NCBI GenBank assembly: GCA_033816765.1
Contig: CM066293.1
Location: forward strand, 1,302,001-1,366,000
Direction of reading: 5' to 3'
From: Nothopassalora personata
Lineage: Eukaryota > Ascomycota > Dothideomycetes > Mycosphaerellales > Mycosphaerellaceae
Length of the DNA: 64,000 nt
Made by a program: the position numbers and the translations under genes
In this document: positions 33,779 through 45,030 of the stretch, one piece after another
How the letters are laid out: each line of letters opens with the position of its first letter
How positions within the stretch are numbered: position 1 is the first letter of the stretch
Notes under the pieces: model-generated
What the model saw: only the letters and a program-made list of their open reading frames with translations
Databases searched by the model: none
What the model was told of the DNA's origin: nothing

Positions 33779-34955
33779 CGATAGACGTGAGATACGACAA
33801 AGATGATTGCATTTCTATTGAAAACAGGCGTTATGGGCATGGAGGTGGGAGTGGAATGATACCCCAAGCATATGGCGACGTACAGAACAGGAGCAGGTAT
33901 ACAGCAGAAGTAGAACCAGCGATTCACGAAAGATCGGATGTTCATCCTCACTCTGTTCGCTGTGTTCAAAGTGTCGGCAGACGTCGCCGATGCAACTGAA
34001 GCTGCGATGCGTATATGTGCGGGTGAGGCAACAGCAGCATACAGTGACCAGGTATACATGCAGATGCCCAGTCGCAAGCTGTATCGATTGTTGTACTGCT
34101 GTGGTAATCAGTCGTCTGATGAGCGCAACACGTCTTGACATGCTTCCACGCCCCACCACGCACCGCCTGCAGGAAATTTTCTTCACTTGCGTCACGCTCT
34201 GAATTCTCTTCTCCAATACCCAGGGCAAAGGCCAAAGTGATTGATGAAAAGTGAGGTCGCGTCTCTTGGAGGCAGTGCAATACCAAGGACACTGTGGCAA
34301 GACACATAGGCAAGCCTAGCGGTGTCTTGCCTGGTGCCAAAAATAAGAATAATCTTGAATGAGTCCGTAGACTCGTTTCAGAGATTAAACTGAAAAGCTG
34401 TTGGTCTGTCAGTCTTGTTCGGAGAGGTGCTCACACTTGCTTGCAGATACTCACAACAGATCTGCAACTTGATCAGCATGGATGAACTTGGCTTGAATCA
34501 AAGGTGCTGCGTACACTACACTTGATCTAAGCTGTGAGGTAGTTAGTTTGAGTGTCGGAGCATAGCTGGAGGGTAGGGGGTACTTGCCCAAAAGGCAAAG
34601 CTATGAAGATGTTAGCAATTGTGACAGTATAGGGTGGGCTTGGGGTTTGCGTACAGAGCTGGGGAGAAGAAGAGAAGGTTGCGTTTCGAAAAAAGCTGTG
34701 TTTTTGTGCTTGCGGTGCGGCTGTTATCCGGCGCTAGCACTCATATGCGCAAAAGTAGTGAGAATGGTAGACAAACTGTGTGCAGCATGTGAAAATATTG
34801 ATGGGCGGAGCAGCGTGCTTGGCAAAAGTCTACGCTGGCCATTCTCGCGGCTTCCACACCACATCGCTGACTCAACAGCAGTCAGGTAAAGTGTTCTCGA
34901 AACAACGACGTTATATCTTTCACCTCGACACATTGATTTGTACATAACACCGCAT
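33779..34955. other. Intergenic between BRCT gene and PRO2
   Basis: These 1.18 kb hold no supported gene. The last part should carry the PRO2 promoter and leader. Short minus-strand ORFs (33454-34340) lack recognisable motifs and partly overlap the BRCT gene in antisense. Confidence 0.45.
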
Positions 34956-36582
34956 ATGTCTCTCACCAACTCCTCTCCCGAGCAAGCAGCACGCGCAGCC
35001 AAAATATCCTCAAGAAAGCTCGCAACGCTTTCCGTAGACGCTCGCAACACCGCATTGGACTCCATCCACGATGCACTTGCCGCCTCAAAAGACTCTATCC
35101 TCGCGGCCAATGCCGAAGACCTCGCGAAGGCAGAACAGTCAACAGCAAATGGCGAACTCAACCCCAGCATCTACAAACGCCTCGATCTTTCCCGCCCGGG
35201 CAAATTCGACGACATGCTGCAGGGAATTCGAGACGTGAAAGGTCTTCCAGACCCAGGTAGGCCAAACTCCGTCTCTTCGTCGCAGTCATCATCGAAGCAA
35301 CGATCCAAGTCTTTGTCACCAGCGTTATCGCGGCAATCTTCGAAATCATCATTGACTTCATCAACATTGTCACAAAACTCATCGCGATCATCCTTGCATC
35401 TAGAAAAACAACCATCACTTCTCACTTCAAAGCCAATCCTACAACATCTTCTCCTCCCAATAAGCGTTCTTCACTGCGTTGCTTTCAGCATCTCTCTCAA
35501 ACACCCTGCTGACTCTTATAGTCGGCAGGGTGGACCTCCGGACTGAACTTGACGACGGACTCATCTTGCAACGTCAAACGTGTCCCATCGGCGTACTATT
35601 GATTATCTTCGAGGCACGGCCAGAAGTCATTGCTAATATCGCCTCGTTGGCAATCAAGTCCGCCAACGCCGCAATTCTCAAGGGGGGCAAAGAGAGCACA
35701 GAATCTTTCAAGTCCATCGCGAATGTCATCTCCAAAGCACTTCAATCTACCCAAGTACCCAGTGACTCGATCCAGTTAGTCGCCACGAGAGACGCCGTTG
35801 GTGGACTTCTGGAGCAGGGCGAGTTCATTGATCTGTGTATCCCACGAGGATCGAATGATTTGGTGAAGTACTGTCAGCAGAAGGCACATATGCCGGTGCT
35901 GGGACATGCTGATGGTCTTTGTGGTCTATACATCCACCCTGATGCGGACCCGAAGATGGCGGCGGACGTGGTGGTGGATTCAAAGACGGATTATCCCGCG
36001 GCTTGCAACGCGTTGGAGACACTTCTGGTCAACGAGGACGCTCTTTCGGCTATACTACCAAGCGTTGCCACGGCTCTACAAGTCAAGGGTGTAACACTTA
36101 AGTGCGACGCAAAGTCGAAGGAAGCACTATCGAAGACACTGGACAAAGACTCTGCTTCCCAGCTCCAAGACGCCACTGAGCAAGACTACAACACTGAATT
36201 CCTCGACCTGATCCTTGCCATCAAGACCGTCTCCTCCGTCGACGAAGCAATCGAACATATCAACACCCACGGCTCGCACCATACCGACGCCGTGGTCACC
36301 GCGTCAAAGGAAGTCGCAGAACAATTCCTCAACGGCGTTGACGCAGCTTGCAAGTTCTGGAATGCATCGACTCGCTTCTGTGACGGCATGAGATTTGGCT
36401 TTGGGACTGAGGTAGGGATCAGTACGAATAAGGTGCACGCACGAGGACCTGTGGGACTGGAAGGCCTGACAATTCATGAGTATCGTGTTACTGGCAACGG
36501 ACAGGTCGCGGCGGCGTATGGGTCTGGTAACGGGAAGAGGCATTATAAGCATAAGAAGCTTGAGTTACCGAATGGAATATGA
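34956..36582 (+). CDS. PRO2: Gamma-glutamyl phosphate reductase (glutamate-5-semialdehyde dehydrogenase), proline biosynthesis
   Basis: Exons 34956-35256 and 35522-36582 encode 453 aa. The enzyme reduces gamma-glutamyl phosphate to glutamate-5-semialdehyde with NADPH, the second step of proline synthesis in the cytosol. Visible motifs are LPDPVGRVDLRTELDDGL across the splice junction, CPIGVLLIIFEARPEV, AILKGGKES, LCIPRGSNDLV, HADGLCGLYIH, the catalytic Cys at about residue 262 in YPAACNALETLLV, HTDAVVT, and the C-terminal STRFCDGMRFGFGTEVGIST and RGPVGLEGLT. The intron is 265 nt (GTAGGC..TTATAG), much longer than the others here, and has no stop in the exon-1 frame until past the acceptor. 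The start is the ATG at 34956; an upstream in-frame TTG is ignored. Confidence 0.95.
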
Positions 36583-37075
36583 TGACACTCATCGTGGAAA
36601 TGAACGGGAATGAGGAACAGCACATAGCCTAGCTTTAACAGTCGAAATGTATCAGATCTTCTAGACACAGATGACTTTTTGCCCAGTGTGTAGTTGTTCA
36701 ACGTTGCCTCCCGAACACATCCACTCATCCACCTGTCGTCGCTCGTGGACACGACGGTCTACACGCGGGATGTCATCCGCACACAACTCCGACGGACGGG
36801 TTCATGAGAAACGGACGTCCGCCGAGAGGAATGCCAACTACAGTTTTTCCAGCATCCGCCTTGTACCGTGATAAGAGCTCGTCATAGCTGCCTGTCTGTC
36901 TCAACGCATCGCATCGCGTCAGAAGACTGCTTGCCTGCCCACGCGCCCGTTGTTGCCCCACGTCATGGAGACGTGGCACGCGTCGCTCAGATGAGCACTT
37001 TCTCACCGAGTCAACGTGGCGTATCGCTTCGATATCGATACTGAGTGACGAGCAAGAATAGTGCCAATCATCAGC
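36583..37075. other. Intergenic between PRO2 and phosphohexomutase gene
   Basis: These 493 bases act as the PRO2 3' region and the next gene's promoter. No coding or repeat signal is seen. Confidence 0.5.
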
Positions 37076-38984
37076 ATGGCGCTCCCGTCCATTGAGGAAC
37101 TGGCCGCCAGGTGGCTGCAGCTCGACCGAGACCCCGAAACCAGAGGCGAGATACGACACCTTATTGACAAGAGGGACACAACCGAATTGGAGCTTCGTTT
37201 GCGGAAGAGGATAGCGTTCGGCACAGGTATGTGATGAAGCGTGGTAGGCATTGCGTGGCTCAGAAAGACTGGAATTTTTCGAGATAGCGCTTCGTGCTAT
37301 GGTGTATCTCCCTCTTCGCACAGTCGTCCGAGAGAACACTCAGTGACCATCGATATCGCTGACACCTTTGGGTTATGCAGCTGGTCTTCGATCGTCAATG
37401 AAAGCTGGATTCTCACATATGAATAGCCTGACCGTGCTTCAAGCATCTCTAGGACTTGCCGACTACGTTATCAAGCAGAACTCAGGCAACTCAGCTACGC
37501 TTCAGATCGTGATAGGCTACGATGCGCGGCATCGCTCCGAGAAGTTCGCCAGACTAGCAGCAACATCTTTCTTAAGCCGTGGCCTGAAGGTACTATGGTT
37601 CGGACAGCATGTCCATACGCCAATGGTCCCTTTTGCTGTGAACGAGTACAAAGCCGCAGCAGGAGTAATGGTCACAGCAAGCCACAATCCTAAGAACGAC
37701 AACGGCTACAAAGTCTACTGGAGCAATGGTAGCCAAATCATTCCACCTCACGACAGTGGTATTGCAGCAGCGATTGAGAACGTTGAGACAATACCTGACT
37801 GGGACACGGCTAGAGTCGACAACAGCGAACGAGCATCGAACATCTTTGCACCGGCTGCCAAGTCTTACATTGGCCACGTCACGGAGCTAGTGTGGCCGTT
37901 GCCGTCTGTCTCAGAGGCTATGCCATTCACATACACCCCAATGCATGGCGTAGGCTTGTTATGGATGAAGCAGATCGCATACATGCTATGGTTCCGAGGA
38001 CAGTTCATGCGAATCGTGCAGGCACAAGCAGAGCCAGATCCGGAGTTTCCAACAGTGCCTTTTCCGAACCCCGAGGAGAAGGGTGCCCTGAACCTCGCTA
38101 TCCAAGAAGCGCAAAAGAATGACTCAAACATCATAATAGCCAACGATCCAGACGCGGACAGGTTTTCGGCAGCAGAGCGGATAGCAAAGGGACAGTACCA
38201 TCAGTTTACCGGCAATCAGCTTGGCATACTGTTCGCCTCTCATGTCTTAGAGACTTACAAAGGAGACAGGTGCAAGCTAGTCATGCTTGCCTCCACAGTT
38301 TCATCACGAATGCTAGCGAACATGGCCGAGAAGGAAGGCTTCCACTTCCAAGACACTCTTACCGGCTTCAAATGGCTCGGTAATGTGGCCCAGGACCTTA
38401 AGGAGCAAGGACTCGATCCGGCTTTCGCTTACGAGGAGGCTATCGGTTTCATGTTTCCTTCTGTCGTGTGGGACAAGGACGGCATTGCAGCTGCGGCGGT
38501 CTTTCTATCAGCATGGCAGCGGTGGAAGAAGCAGGGTTTGACACCTTGGCAGAAGCTTCAGCAGCTGTACAAGACGTATGGCTACTTCGAGGATGCAAAC
38601 ACGTACCTCATTTCGCCTTCGCCAGACGTCACAAACCAGGTCTTTGACGACATACGGAAGTCAAATGGTGGCAACCGGCCGGATGCTATAGGACAGCGGA
38701 AGATCTTGAGGTGGCGCGACCTCACCATTGGCTACGATACCGGAACGGGCGATACCAAGCCAGTGTTGCCAGTGGATCCAACGGCACAGATGATTACCTG
38801 TCACCTGGAGAGCGTAGTGTTTACGATACGAGGCTCAGGCACGGAACCGAAAATCAAGCTATACATAGAGGCCAAAGGAGATTCGTCGGCGGCAACGGCC
38901 AAGCAGGAAGCCAATGAAGTGCTCCGGGATCTGCTCATAGAGTGGTTCAAGCCTCAATATGGCCTGAAGTTGGCCGGTAGCTAG
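37076..38984 (+). CDS. Alpha-D-phosphohexomutase: phosphoglucomutase/phosphoribomutase (Pgm3/Prm15 type)
   Basis: Exons 37076-37226 and 37381-38984 with a 154-nt intron (GTATGT..TATGCAG) encode 584 aa. The enzyme moves phosphate between C1 and C6 (or C5 of ribose) through a phosphoserine. Motifs are FGTAGLRSSMKAGFSHMNSL at the splice junction, the phosphoserine loop VMVTASHNPKNDNGYKVYW (Ser about residue 151), the Mg loop IIANDPDADRF, the sugar-binding YEEAIGFMFPSVVWDKDG and the phosphate-binding RGSGTEPKIKLYIEAKG. Length and the DPDADRF/EEAIGFMF variants fit the PGM2/phosphoribomutase subfamily better than the classical phosphoglucomutase. Cytosolic. Confidence 0.93.
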
Positions 38985-39950
38985 GACGTATAGACTTTTC
39001 TCAAAGCATCACTACGTGCTACCGTTCTACGTGCTCGACCCAAAGACACCCTGCGCAGGAACCCTCTTTTCCGTCCATTGAGCGCGACTTTGTGGTTGCC
39101 AGCACCGCAGACCGGCATTCAAAAGGCACATCAGAATATGTTGCCCTCTCTTCCTTCGTGTCCAACATAGGGTCGGAGCTCTTCACTGCTCAAGTTCTGG
39201 CCCACCAGCCAGGTAGCCCGCTATATCTCCAGCAGCTGCGTCTTGTCCCCACAGCTGGAATGTGGTGCCTGACCATAGATGAAGTTCTTGCGCGCGAGCC
39301 CTTGGGCCGACCCCATACGCAGCTCTAACGTCTAACAAGTCCAACAAAGTGAGCCCACCAGCGCCGGGTCGCACGCATTACATGGCCGCCTGCGGAGCCG
39401 TTCGTTCATCATGAGATGTGATTGGACGGGCGGTTGCGTGAATGACATATTGCTCCACGATGCAGTCATTGACCTCGAGGTCGTGGTGATATCTGCGTCA
39501 TCTACGAGGATCCGCTCGAAGTGCTTCCCACCGCCACCACCATGTCCTGGAAGCGCGTCCATCTCCAGGAACGGGTTGATGCTGTTTGAAGATTTAGGTT
39601 TGTCCATGTCTCTGTGACGATGGAACAGTTTCCGGCACTTTGGATGTGTTCGATCGCTTTGCCGTTCTTGGACCTGCACTCCCAGCAGTCAGCATGGGAG
39701 GTGCATGAAGGGAGCCTATAGCTCTCATATGCTGACAGTCGAAGCTTGATGCTGGTGCTGGGACGTATGAGAACCACACAGGCGCATCCTGGCAACCGTG
39801 CTACTATGAAAGCGGTGGACTCATCACATGGGCACCAGCCCAGACCAGCATCGGCACGTGGTCCTTCATCCTCGCACAGGCCGAGTACATGGTGCAGAAA
39901 CATCGAACATAGGCTAATTGCAAGTGTCGTCGGTGCCTTCGCCGTGACGT
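38985..39950. other. Intergenic, no supported gene
   Basis: ORFs on both strands overlap between 39332 and 39960 (for example 39502-39960 minus, 152 codons), but none shows a domain or a clear start, so they are treated as chance. Confidence 0.4.
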
Positions 39951-40432
39951 TGCTGGTCATTTGAACTTCCAGCAGAGCTGAGAAACCAGATCTATCGACT
40001 GGTTCTGGTCTCTACAGCCAAATTTGTGAGTAGCACTGAGTACTCCATGTCTCTTGCGTCCGCAGGATTGCATTTCTGTGGCATCAATGGATACGTCGTT
40101 GATGACATTGCTGACGACTTCATTTGCGTAGGCTCATGACCAGAAAGAAGATTCGCGACGAAGCGTCCTCCATCTTCTACCTCGAGAACACCTTCTGCGT
40201 TCCTTTGCGCGACTTCGCCTGTACGCCTGAGCTGAACTTCCTACAGAACACTGCCATGCGCCATTACTATGGTCCGAGCGCGAAGCTCACGTACGACACG
40301 GTGAGCCCGGCCATGAATTGGCAGAACCCTGCTGCGGTGGCTGAAGCTCCATTTCGAAGGGGATATCCCGTATCCGGTAGTGGCCAGGAAGCTGACCTCA
40401 TGCTTCAATATTCCACTTCAGTGCACGACTAA
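39951..40432 (+). pseudogene. 2EXR/F-box-like gene remnant
   Basis: A first segment reads FELPAELRNQIYRLVLVSTAKF (39960-40025) and ends at a good donor GTGAGT, but has no ATG and an upstream in-frame TGA. A second segment (about 40133-40432) reads RLMTRKKIRDEASSIFYLEN..PLRDFACTPELNFLQNTAMRHY and ends with a stop at 40432. LPAELRNQIYRLVL followed by KKIRDEASSIFY is the signature of fungal 2EXR proteins, an abundant family of unknown function. The two segments are not joined in phase by a single obvious intron, so I call it decayed or incompletely resolved. Confidence 0.5.
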
Positions 40433-40830
40433 CGATTATTATAAAGTACCACCGGATCTGATCTCAAGATGAGAGCAGGCGCCTAGGCTTTCGCTTTGGT
40501 GTGATAAAGCTGCAAGCGGGATGTATCATGTGGCCGTACGTGGAGGAAGCACTGGTAGTCTTCGAACTGCCATGGAGCAGCAGGCGAATGGCGCTTGACA
40601 CCAAGAGCCCACCGCTGTCTGATACCATCGGTAACAGTTCTCGTTCTTCATGGAGTCGTATGGAATGCCATGATCATCCAAACTCATTGCTGGAGTGTCC
40701 CGTTCGCCGGATGGGCACTGTTCTTCTTTGTAGGAGCAGACATGGCTGTCCAGTATTTGATCTGGCTCTCCAGGACTGCGATATAGGTCTGAAACAGTAC
40801 AGTCAAGAAAGCCAAGCTGCCACGTCCAGT

Positions 40831-41655
40831 ATGCCAGCGCAACCGATCATTCTTCCGGATTCCGCACCAGACCAGGCTCAAGTCAGCATGAGCGATGACT
40901 TTGAAAATCCAGAAGAAGCCAGGAAGCATGATATTGAGACAGAATCAGAGGCACGGGATCTGCTCGACGATGCAGACATCTCACGCATCCAGCAGGAAAC
41001 CACCGATGCGCAGACGAAGAAATTTCAGAGCGAGGAATATGAGGACAGACAACCCGCCAATGCCGATGAACCAGATCCAGACGACCCAGCCTCTGACTCA
41101 GCCTCAGACCAAGAATATTCAAACACCACTCAGTCCGCACCTCGCATGCGTATCAAAGCCCGCAAGAGCGCAACCCAGCAGGCAACAATCGATCAAATCA
41201 CCCTTCGCTGCAAAGTAAGCCAAGCAGGCGGCCACAGCGAAACCCAAGTCGTGGCAGACGTTCCATTCCGCACCTGTAATCGTGACTGTGGCGACGAGAT
41301 TCACTTCGCTCTGAAACTGGGGCTAACAAGATCAAGGGTCCTGCTCCAATTGGTCACACTCTGTTGCAGAATCATTGGGTGAAAGCACTGAGAAGTCCGT
41401 CCAGTCTAATTATCCTAATGCCAAGCCAGTACGGGTGTTTCGAGGGGCGTGGCGTGAGAAGAATAGTTATATGGAGTATCGCTACCAGGACTTCTTTGGG
41501 CCGGAAAGTGGGAGGGTTTCGGTATGAGGAGTTTTATAATGTGACCAAGAGGTACCGGACCAGTCGGTCTCGAGGGGAAGTACTTTGAGATGTTCTATCT
41601 GAATAGAGTCGAGGGACGGTCAGAGATCGATTGGTTGCTGTCAGCGAAGCATTAG
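40831..41655 (+). pseudogene. Uncharacterised gene with intact intron but frameshifted 3' end
   Basis: An open frame (first plausible ATG 40831 or 40888; open from 40528) encodes an acidic, Asp/Glu/Gln-rich segment (EARDLLDDADISRIQQETTD) followed by a basic stretch (APRMRIKARKSATQQATIDQ). It continues through a good 55-nt intron 41276-41330 (GTAATC, branch CTAAC, AACAAG) into KSVQSNYPNAKPVRVFRGAW, EKNSYMEYRYQDFFGPESGR. The frame then hits TGA at 41525-41527. Coding continues in the other two frames: FRYEEFYNVTKRYR, then GLEGKYFEMFYLNRVEGRS and IDWLLSAKH with a stop at 41653-41655. Two single-base shifts near 41515 and 41560 would restore continuity. The family is not recognised. Recent pseudogenisation or sequence error are both possible. 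Confidence 0.5.
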
Positions 41656-41790
41656 GACGATTGTGGCGTGCCGTTTAGAGGGCCTGGAGGTGGCTGCTTC
41701 AAACTGTCATGTTATACATGCTCTAGGTATCCAGGTCTCTATCATATCAGCACCTCGCTAAAAATAAGCACAATAACGCGGAGCATGCAT

Positions 41791-43061
41791 CTATAACTCA
41801 TCATGCTTCAACACCGGGTCCGGCCTCCCAGTATCTTTATGCAAATCCACTCTCTTCTGTCTATATTTCTCCCACATTGCCCAGAAGTCCTTCTCCATGC
41901 CGCTCTCCATCTGATCCGGGAGCACCACAACATACTCCACATGTAGCGCACCGTACTCCGGCCCATCTCCTCGCCAGTTCCAGGCTGGCATACCCTCGCC
42001 TTCTATCACATCTACGTGGCCGGGCTGCACGACCTCGCCTCGTTTTCGTGATAGTTGGACGACGTGGCCGTCCAAGTGTGTGAGGTTCCGTGTCCAGTCG
42101 CCCATCCACGCTTCCCGTAAGGACAGCACTTCGCGCCAGAAGAGGTGTAGATCTTTTCGTCGGAAGAATGTGCCATCTGTTTTGCTCTCCTCATCCAGTG
42201 CTGGGTCCTGCTCCACAAGTTGCACCAGCAGATCTCCCGCCTGCCAGTCCGGCGACTCGTCTCCCTCGTTCTCGTAGTTGACTCTGACGCCTCGTGGCAT
42301 TCCCTTCTCCACCGAGATGTCGAACGCCTCTTCTGCGCGCACTACCCCCTCGCCCTTGCACTTCTTACACTTGTGCTTGATGATCTGTCCGCGCCCTCCA
42401 CACTTGTCGCACTGCATTTGGATCTGCTGGAAGATGCCCGGCGCGAGCATTTGCTTGCGAATCACCATGCCTTGTCCTCCACACTGCTCACATTCATGCC
42501 GGCTGTCGCCCTCTGCTCCTGTGCCTGAGCACGAATCACAGATGACCTGCTTCTCGACCTTGATTTCACGCACTGCGCCAGTGTAGAAATCCTTCAGAGG
42601 GAGCGCAACTGGCACTTCCATGTTTGGTCCTCGTCGCTGTCCATGTCCGAAGTGGCCTCCTCCACCGAAGAACTGATTGAAGATGTCGAACGGGTTCCTC
42701 CCACCACCGCCTCCTTGCTGTTGCTGCTTCCGCTGCTTCACTCCTTCTGCGCCGTGTTGGTTGTAGACTCGGCGCATTTCTTCGTCGGAGAGGGTTTCGT
42801 AGGCTTCGGAGACTTCGACGAATTTCTTCGCGGCGGCTTCATCGTCAGGGTTCTTGTCGGGATGGTACTTTTTGCTGAGGCGTCTGTAGGCCTTTTTGAG
42901 ATCTCGGTCTGAGGCATCGCGGTCGACTTCGAGCAGCTGTAGAGGTCTGGTCAGCACGATATGTGACCATTGCATTGTTGCATCCGCACCTTGTAGTAGT
43001 CTTGTGCGGCGGCTGCTATCACCAAGCAGGCGAGCGCCAGTATGGAAAAGTTAATCAGCAT
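41791..43061 (-). CDS. SCJ1: ER-lumen DnaJ/Hsp40 co-chaperone with HDEL signal (Scj1)
   Basis: Exon 1 (42990-43061) encodes a signal peptide, MLINFSILALACLVIAAAAQ, then DYYK. After a 53-nt phase-0 intron (GTGCGG..CTACAG), exon 2 (41791-42936) continues, for 405 aa in total. The J domain has the HPD motif in YHPDKNP. A Gly-rich linker (GGGGGRNPFDIFNQFF) and four zinc-binding CxxCxGxG repeats follow (CDSCSGTG, CEQCGGQG, CDKCGGRG, CKKCKGEG), then two substrate-binding beta domains. The protein ends KHDEL, the ER-retention signal. In yeast, Scj1 works with the Hsp70 Kar2/BiP in folding and ER-associated degradation of glycoproteins. All features are seen directly. Confidence 0.96.
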
Positions 43062-44384
43062 CGTGTGGGCTGTTATCGCGTGCTTCGAGCCGGCATGTGA
43101 TAAGGTCCGGAGTCGGTATGGAGGTGTCGAAGGGAGACTAGGAAATCATGTCTTGTTCGACACTGATCGCAAAGGTATCTCGACAGCGGATACGCAGTCT
43201 AGACGAAAAATGTTCAGTGGTTGGGGAGTATCAATCGTTTGAAAGTGCCTTGCCTGACGTATCGCCAGCTGTCATGTCAGCCAGATCTTAGCGCGCAAGG
43301 GGACCGAACTGTGGAATCTACGTTTAGCCTCAGGAACGCATCTGGACACTCCCTGGTCCACCGATGTCTATGTGCAGGCATGTGCTCTGGCCGTAATGAT
43401 CACACACATGTTAGGATATGAGGACGACCACGGCGACATCAGAGTCGAAGCGACCATCCTGGTTTTTCCATCCATCCATCCCTCCCACCCACAGTCACGG
43501 CCATTGCACGTCTCGGGATGATGACCTCGTCCCGCAGACAAGAAGCATTCACGGTGTAGCTTTTAAGTCATACTAAACGAGGCTCAACGACATTCGCCGG
43601 CATCCATCTAATACATCTACAACAAGGAATCTACGTCATTCCAAACAGAGGATTGCGTCAAACACGGCCACAAGGACGACGACATACGATCGGTGGGAAG
43701 ACTTATCGCGAGAGATATGACACCACAAGTGCTCGGAGCGAACGCCGCACGCGCCAAACCCCATCCTTCGGAGCCTGCCGACGCTGATAGAATCGCAAAA
43801 CTGCCAACACCACTTATCGGCTTCACCTTCGGTACCTGGCAGCTGTCAAACCAGGCCGCTGGGATGCGCTCGCATTCGTAAACCTCCACACGTCTCTCCT
43901 GATATGCCGTACTACACGACAATTCACGTCGAAACATACCGACCGTAGCCTAAACGTCGGTTGCGAACAGGAATCGATGGCCGCCGTAAGTGCTTATACC
44001 ATTTCCGTGCCATCCTCTCTGTTGTCTCTATATATTCCCTATCGTACATTGCCCGACATGGTACCTCCTCCATCATCACCAAAGCGTACAGCAACAACAG
44101 CAACAGCATACCTCAAAGAACAAGCCAGCGCAGCTTACAACTACACCAACATCGACCATTACTGCTCCGTCATCGCCACAGCAATCCAACATCAACGACC
44201 AGCAGTACATCTCTACTTCCTCGATCAAAAGGCAGCAGCAACACAACGTCGCGGCAGTGACAGCTCAACCTCACCAACCGAATCACCACCGTCAACGACC
44301 TTCTCAACCTAAACCACAGCAACGGAACACCTCCTCATCACCACCACCACCACCCTCCAGACTCTTCCCAATCTCACAACAACA
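43062..44384. other. Intergenic between SCJ1 and small membrane-protein gene
   Basis: 1.3 kb without a supported gene. The minus ORF 43617-43937 has no motif. From about 44050 to 44380 the sequence is CAA/CCA-rich low complexity, probably the 5' UTR of the following gene. Confidence 0.45.
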
Positions 44385-44630
44385 ATGTCAGGCTCCATCA
44401 TCAAACCTCTACTCCTAGTTGGCACAGTCGCCGGTTCCGCCACAGCCTGGGCAGCACTCTTGACAGCCGACCACTCCACTCTTCCCATCTCGACCGGTGC
44501 CTCAAACAGTGTGGCGAACTGTTTCAGCAAATTCGATCAGAAGTCTAGAGATCATCATCGCAGTCCTGAGGAAGTTATGAGGATCAGGAAGGAAAGGCAT
44601 GCGTTGATCCATGGGAAGAGTTTGGCGTGA
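44385..44630 (+). CDS. Small single-pass membrane or organellar protein, 81 aa
   Basis: A single-exon ORF starts MSGSIIKPLLLVGTVAGSAT and has one hydrophobic segment (about residues 6-27), a short linker with one Cys, and a charged helical C-terminus (SPEEVMRIRKERHALIHGKS). The good start context (ACAATGTC), codon use and the ordered charged tail suggest a real gene; small proteins of this shape in fungi are often mitochondrial. I do not recognise the family and the function is unknown. Confidence 0.6.
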   Translation: MSGSIIKPLLLVGTVAGSATAWAALLTADHSTLPISTGASNSVANCFSKFDQKSRDHHRSPEEVMRIRKERHALIHGKSLA

Positions 44631-45030
44631 GGATATTCCAGGGAGGAATAGGAGAGGCAGGCAGGAAGGGATGGGGATGATGAGTATTCTGATCATCGTG
44701 AATTTGTCGACAGGCGCAAGGGCGCTTAGGAGTTTGAGGGAAGATACCTTTTGAATGGTGATTTGTTAACATCAGGAGATGGCAGAATAGATGAGTGAAC
44801 GAAGGATAGTAATCGAAGACTTTGTACAGTCTATCCTGACAATGTGTCGAGTTGCATTTACTCGGGATATGTTGGTGTGCGCTATGATTTTGAGTCACTT
44901 TCCAAGACTAGTCGTGCGGTATCGTCTACCCTGAACAGTCAGGCCTGGCTACCTTAAGGATAGTGTTATTCCCAGGGAAAGAATATCCGTTGAGACTTCC
45001 TGAGATTGATGACCTGCCTCTTCTGGCTCC
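44631..45030. other. Convergent intergenic spacer
   Basis: 400 bases between the 3' ends of the small membrane-protein gene and TLS1. No feature seen beyond probable 3' UTRs. Confidence 0.5.

Noticed and set aside
33454..34077. 207-codon minus ORF overlapping the BRCT gene 3' end
   Set aside because: No motif, and half of it is antisense to the BRCT domain, whose coding frame is secure.
34938..35546. ORF extending PRO2 exon 1 through the intron as a 202-aa protein
   Set aside because: It starts at TTG, and splicing at GTAGGC..TTATAG restores the conserved LPDPVGRVDLRTELDDGL motif, so the read-through is intron sequence.
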